Assembly (NCBI GenBank): GCA_039707465.1
Contig: CM077643.1
Span: forward strand, 317,135,919-317,199,918
Direction of reading: 5' to 3'
Origin: Rhabdophis nuchalis
Taxonomy: Eukaryota; Chordata; Lepidosauria; Squamata; Natricidae
DNA length: 64,000 nt
The notes under the pieces are model-generated. The model saw only the letters and a program-made list of their open reading frames with translations, did not search any database and had not been told where the DNA came from. The position numbers and the translations under genes were made by a program. Positions 61,719 through 64,000 of the stretch are shown one piece after another. The stretch's first letter is position 1; each line of letters opens with the position of its first letter.

Positions 61719-63295
61719 TTTTTTTATTTTTTTATTTTTATCACATTTATATCCCGCCCTTCTCCACAAAGGACCCAGGGCGGCGCACAGGAATTTAAAA
61801 ATATACAAAACGATAAGTACAAAATTTAAAAACGTATTAAATTACAGTCCTATGCTAAAACCAATTAAAATCCCCTGTTTAAAAACTATCTAAAATAGCC
61901 CCGACGGGAGGTTAGGATAGGCCGGCTTGCTGAAAGAGATGTGTCTTTAGACACTAGCAGAGGTCGGAGATGGTACGCAATTCAGGGGGTAGGTCGTTCC
62001 AAAGGGCAGGGCCCGCCACAGAGAAGGCTCTTCCCCTGGGTGTCGCCAGTCGGCATTGTCCGGCCGATGGCACCCTGAGAAGGCCCTCTCTGTGGGAGCG
62101 GATCGGCCGAAGGGATATATGGGGCAGGAGACGGTCTCGCATATAACTAGGCCCCGAGCCATGGAGCGCTTTAAAGATGATCGTCAGAACCTTGAAGCGC
62201 ACCCGAAAGACCACAGGAAGCCAGTGCAGCTCGCGCAGGATCGATGTTATATGGGAGCATCTGGAGGCTCCCGTAATCACCCGCGCGGCTGCATTCTGGA
62301 CTAACTGTAGCTTTCGAGTGCACCTCAAGGGAAGCCCCATGTAGAGAGCATTACAGTAGTCGAGTCGGGATGTCACGAGAGCTTGAGTGACTGTGCGAAG
62401 GGCAGCCCGGTCCAGTAAGGGGCGCAATTGGCGCATCAGGCGTACCTGATGAAACGCCCCCCTGGCCACGGCCGCCACATGGTCCTCCATGGACAGCCGG
62501 GAATCCAGGAGGACACCCAAATTGCGCGCCCTCTCCACGGGGGCCGGTGTTTCGCCCCCAATGGCCAGAGTTGGAGTAATCTGGCTGAACCGGGGTGCTG
62601 GAAACCACAGCCACTCAGTCTTGGACGGGTTGAGCTTGAGTTTATTACTACCCATCCAGATCCGTACGGCCTCCAAACACCGGGACAGCACCTCGGTGGT
62701 ATCGTTGGGGTGGTCTGGGGTGGATATGTACAGCTGAGTATCATCAGCGTACAGATGATATCCCACCCCAAAAGCACAGATGTTCTTGCCCAGCGGCTTC
62801 ATATATGTGTTGAATAGGAGGGGCGAGAGGACTGACCCCTGAGGAACCCCACATAAGAGGGGTCTCGAGGCCGACCTCTGCCCCCTGTCAACACATATTG
62901 CGACCGACCAGAGAGGTAGGACGAGAACCACCGTAAAACGGTGCCTCCCAGCCCCAACCCCCCCAGTCGGTGCAATAGGATACCATGGTCGATGGTATCA
63001 AAAGCCGCTGAGAGGTCTAACAGGACTAGGATAGAGGAATAACCTCTATCCCGCGCCCTCCAGAGATCATCAACCAACGCGACCAATGCCGTCTCGGTGC
63101 TGTGACCGGGTCGGAAGCCAGACTGGCGCGGGTCTAGATAATCAACTTCCTCCAGGTGTCGCGGAAACTTCTTGGGCCACCACACTCTCTACAACCTTCG
63201 CTAGAAACCGAAGGTTGGAGACCGGACGATAGTTCTCTAATAATGCTGGATCCAGGGACGGTTTCTTGAGGAGGGACCTTACTACCGCCTCTTTC
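61719..63295 (-). mobile_element. 5'-truncated CR1/L2-clade LINE in PNLDC1 intron 12
   Basis: Minus strand. Frames 63185-62799 ([28 protein letters not shown]) and 62931-61954 ([22 protein letters not shown], thumb and C-terminal parts) cover most of the reverse transcriptase with one frame change near 62880. The endonuclease is absent through truncation at about 63295. The tail has the CCCGCCCTTCTCC block at 61752-61764. It is closely similar to the 45.6-kb copy. Confidence 0.9.
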
Positions 63296-63299
63296 GGTT

Positions 63300-63983
63300 A
63301 ACATTCGGTTTGTGCATACTTAATAACTATTTTATTTCACTGACTGATTATTCCAGTAAAAACTCTCAGAAATTGAATGGGGTTTTTAGTTCTGTACTCT
63401 GTCATCAATATTTCCTTTATTTAGATAGCACGTTGCTCAGTCTGACATTTGAAAGATGAATAAAACAACCAATGTTTTGCCCAAATGTTTTGTCACTCTC
63501 AGTACAGTAGTCCTCTCAAGCAGCAGATTTTAAGATAACATTAAAGTCAATCCATCTATAGAATTTGCTGATGTCAAGGTTATAAATCTGCAATTCTGTA
63601 GACAGTCAAGAGGATGACCTTGATGGAGATAAAGTTTGCAGAATCCCAGATTTTGGGGCTAGGAACAAAAATGTCTCAGATACTGGTGCGCGCACGCGCG
63701 CACACACACACAAACACACACACTCAAAATAGGATTGAGTAGAACATGTTCATACTTGCAAGATTGTGTTACTGTAGTCAATTATACTAAAAGTAGTTTT
63801 AGGCCTGCATTGTGCTTCTTGTTTCTTGTTCTGGTCTGCTTTATAGGATTGATATATGCATAGTTTCTGATAAATTAGGAAGTTTATATAAATGGTGTGG
63901 TTGAGAAGTTACAAGAGAGTATAAAACAGCGGTATGAGGTCTTTACAGCTGATCTCTGGAGGCCTATTTAAGAAATTCTAGTC
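63300..63983. other. PNLDC1 intron 12 remainder with CA/CG microsatellite
   Basis: GCGCGCACGCGCGCACACAC-type repeat at 63686-63723. I looked for the next PNLDC1 exon and did not find it. Confidence 0.6.
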
Positions 63984-64000
63984 CAGTGATGGCGAACCTA
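63984..64000 (+). mobile_element. Start of a hAT-like MITE, cut by window end
   Basis: CAGTGATGGCGAACCTA is the exact family end seen at 8053 and 8717. Confidence 0.7.

Noticed and set aside
63300..63983. PNLDC1 exon 13
   Set aside because: No stretch in the required phase with GT/AG borders resembles the next family block; the exon must lie beyond the window.

Overview
The window is vertebrate nuclear DNA. It carries four intron-rich genes in the order ACAT2 (+), TCP1 (-), MRPL18 (+), PNLDC1 (+), the same block as human 6q25.3. The repeats point to a squamate reptile, most likely a snake: tRNA-headed SINEs with a Bov-B-like tail (Sauria type), CR1/L2-clade LINEs ending in short microsatellites, CR1 3' ends with AATAG-type tails, many hAT-like MITEs with 8-bp target duplications, and an L1-like retroposon. 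The species call is inference. The gene identities rest on complete reading frames, splice sites and catalytic motifs.

Layout. 1-1100: end of an L1-like copy, unmarked sequence, then a GC-rich promoter. 1249-18201: ACAT2, nine coding exons, 396 codons plus stop. 18202-18865: short tail-to-tail gap. 18866-34207: TCP1 on the minus strand, twelve coding exons, 558 codons plus stop, with two paralogous H/ACA snoRNA candidates in introns 1 and 3 and a 2-kb ORF1-only L1-like insertion in intron 3. 34208-36621: TCP1 upstream region with a strong heat-shock element, an inverted pair of SINEs and a perfectly palindromic hAT MITE. 36622-41423: MRPL18, four exons, 198 codons plus stop, with a GC-AG third intron. 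44273 to the window end: PNLDC1, first twelve coding exons (322 codons plus two bases); the rest lies beyond the window.

The four genes do not form a pathway. ACAT2 makes acetoacetyl-CoA in the cytosol for sterol synthesis, TCP1 is a subunit of the TRiC/CCT chaperonin, MRPL18 is a mitoribosomal protein, and PNLDC1 trims pre-piRNA 3' ends in the germline. They are a conserved neighbourhood whose introns have been enlarged by mobile elements.

Most interesting: an L1-like retroposon with an intact ORF1, no ORF2 and perfect target duplications (28109-30082), a second truncated copy of the same family at the left edge, a duplicated snoRNA pair in TCP1, a 140-bp perfectly palindromic MITE next to a second MITE at the same 8-bp target, a copied ACAT2 splice acceptor in intron 3, a GC donor in MRPL18, and a 30-bp minisatellite inside a TA-flanked inverted-repeat element. 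Exon ends were read by eye from frame and GT/AG (or GC/AG) rules. Transcript ends are not known from this sequence.
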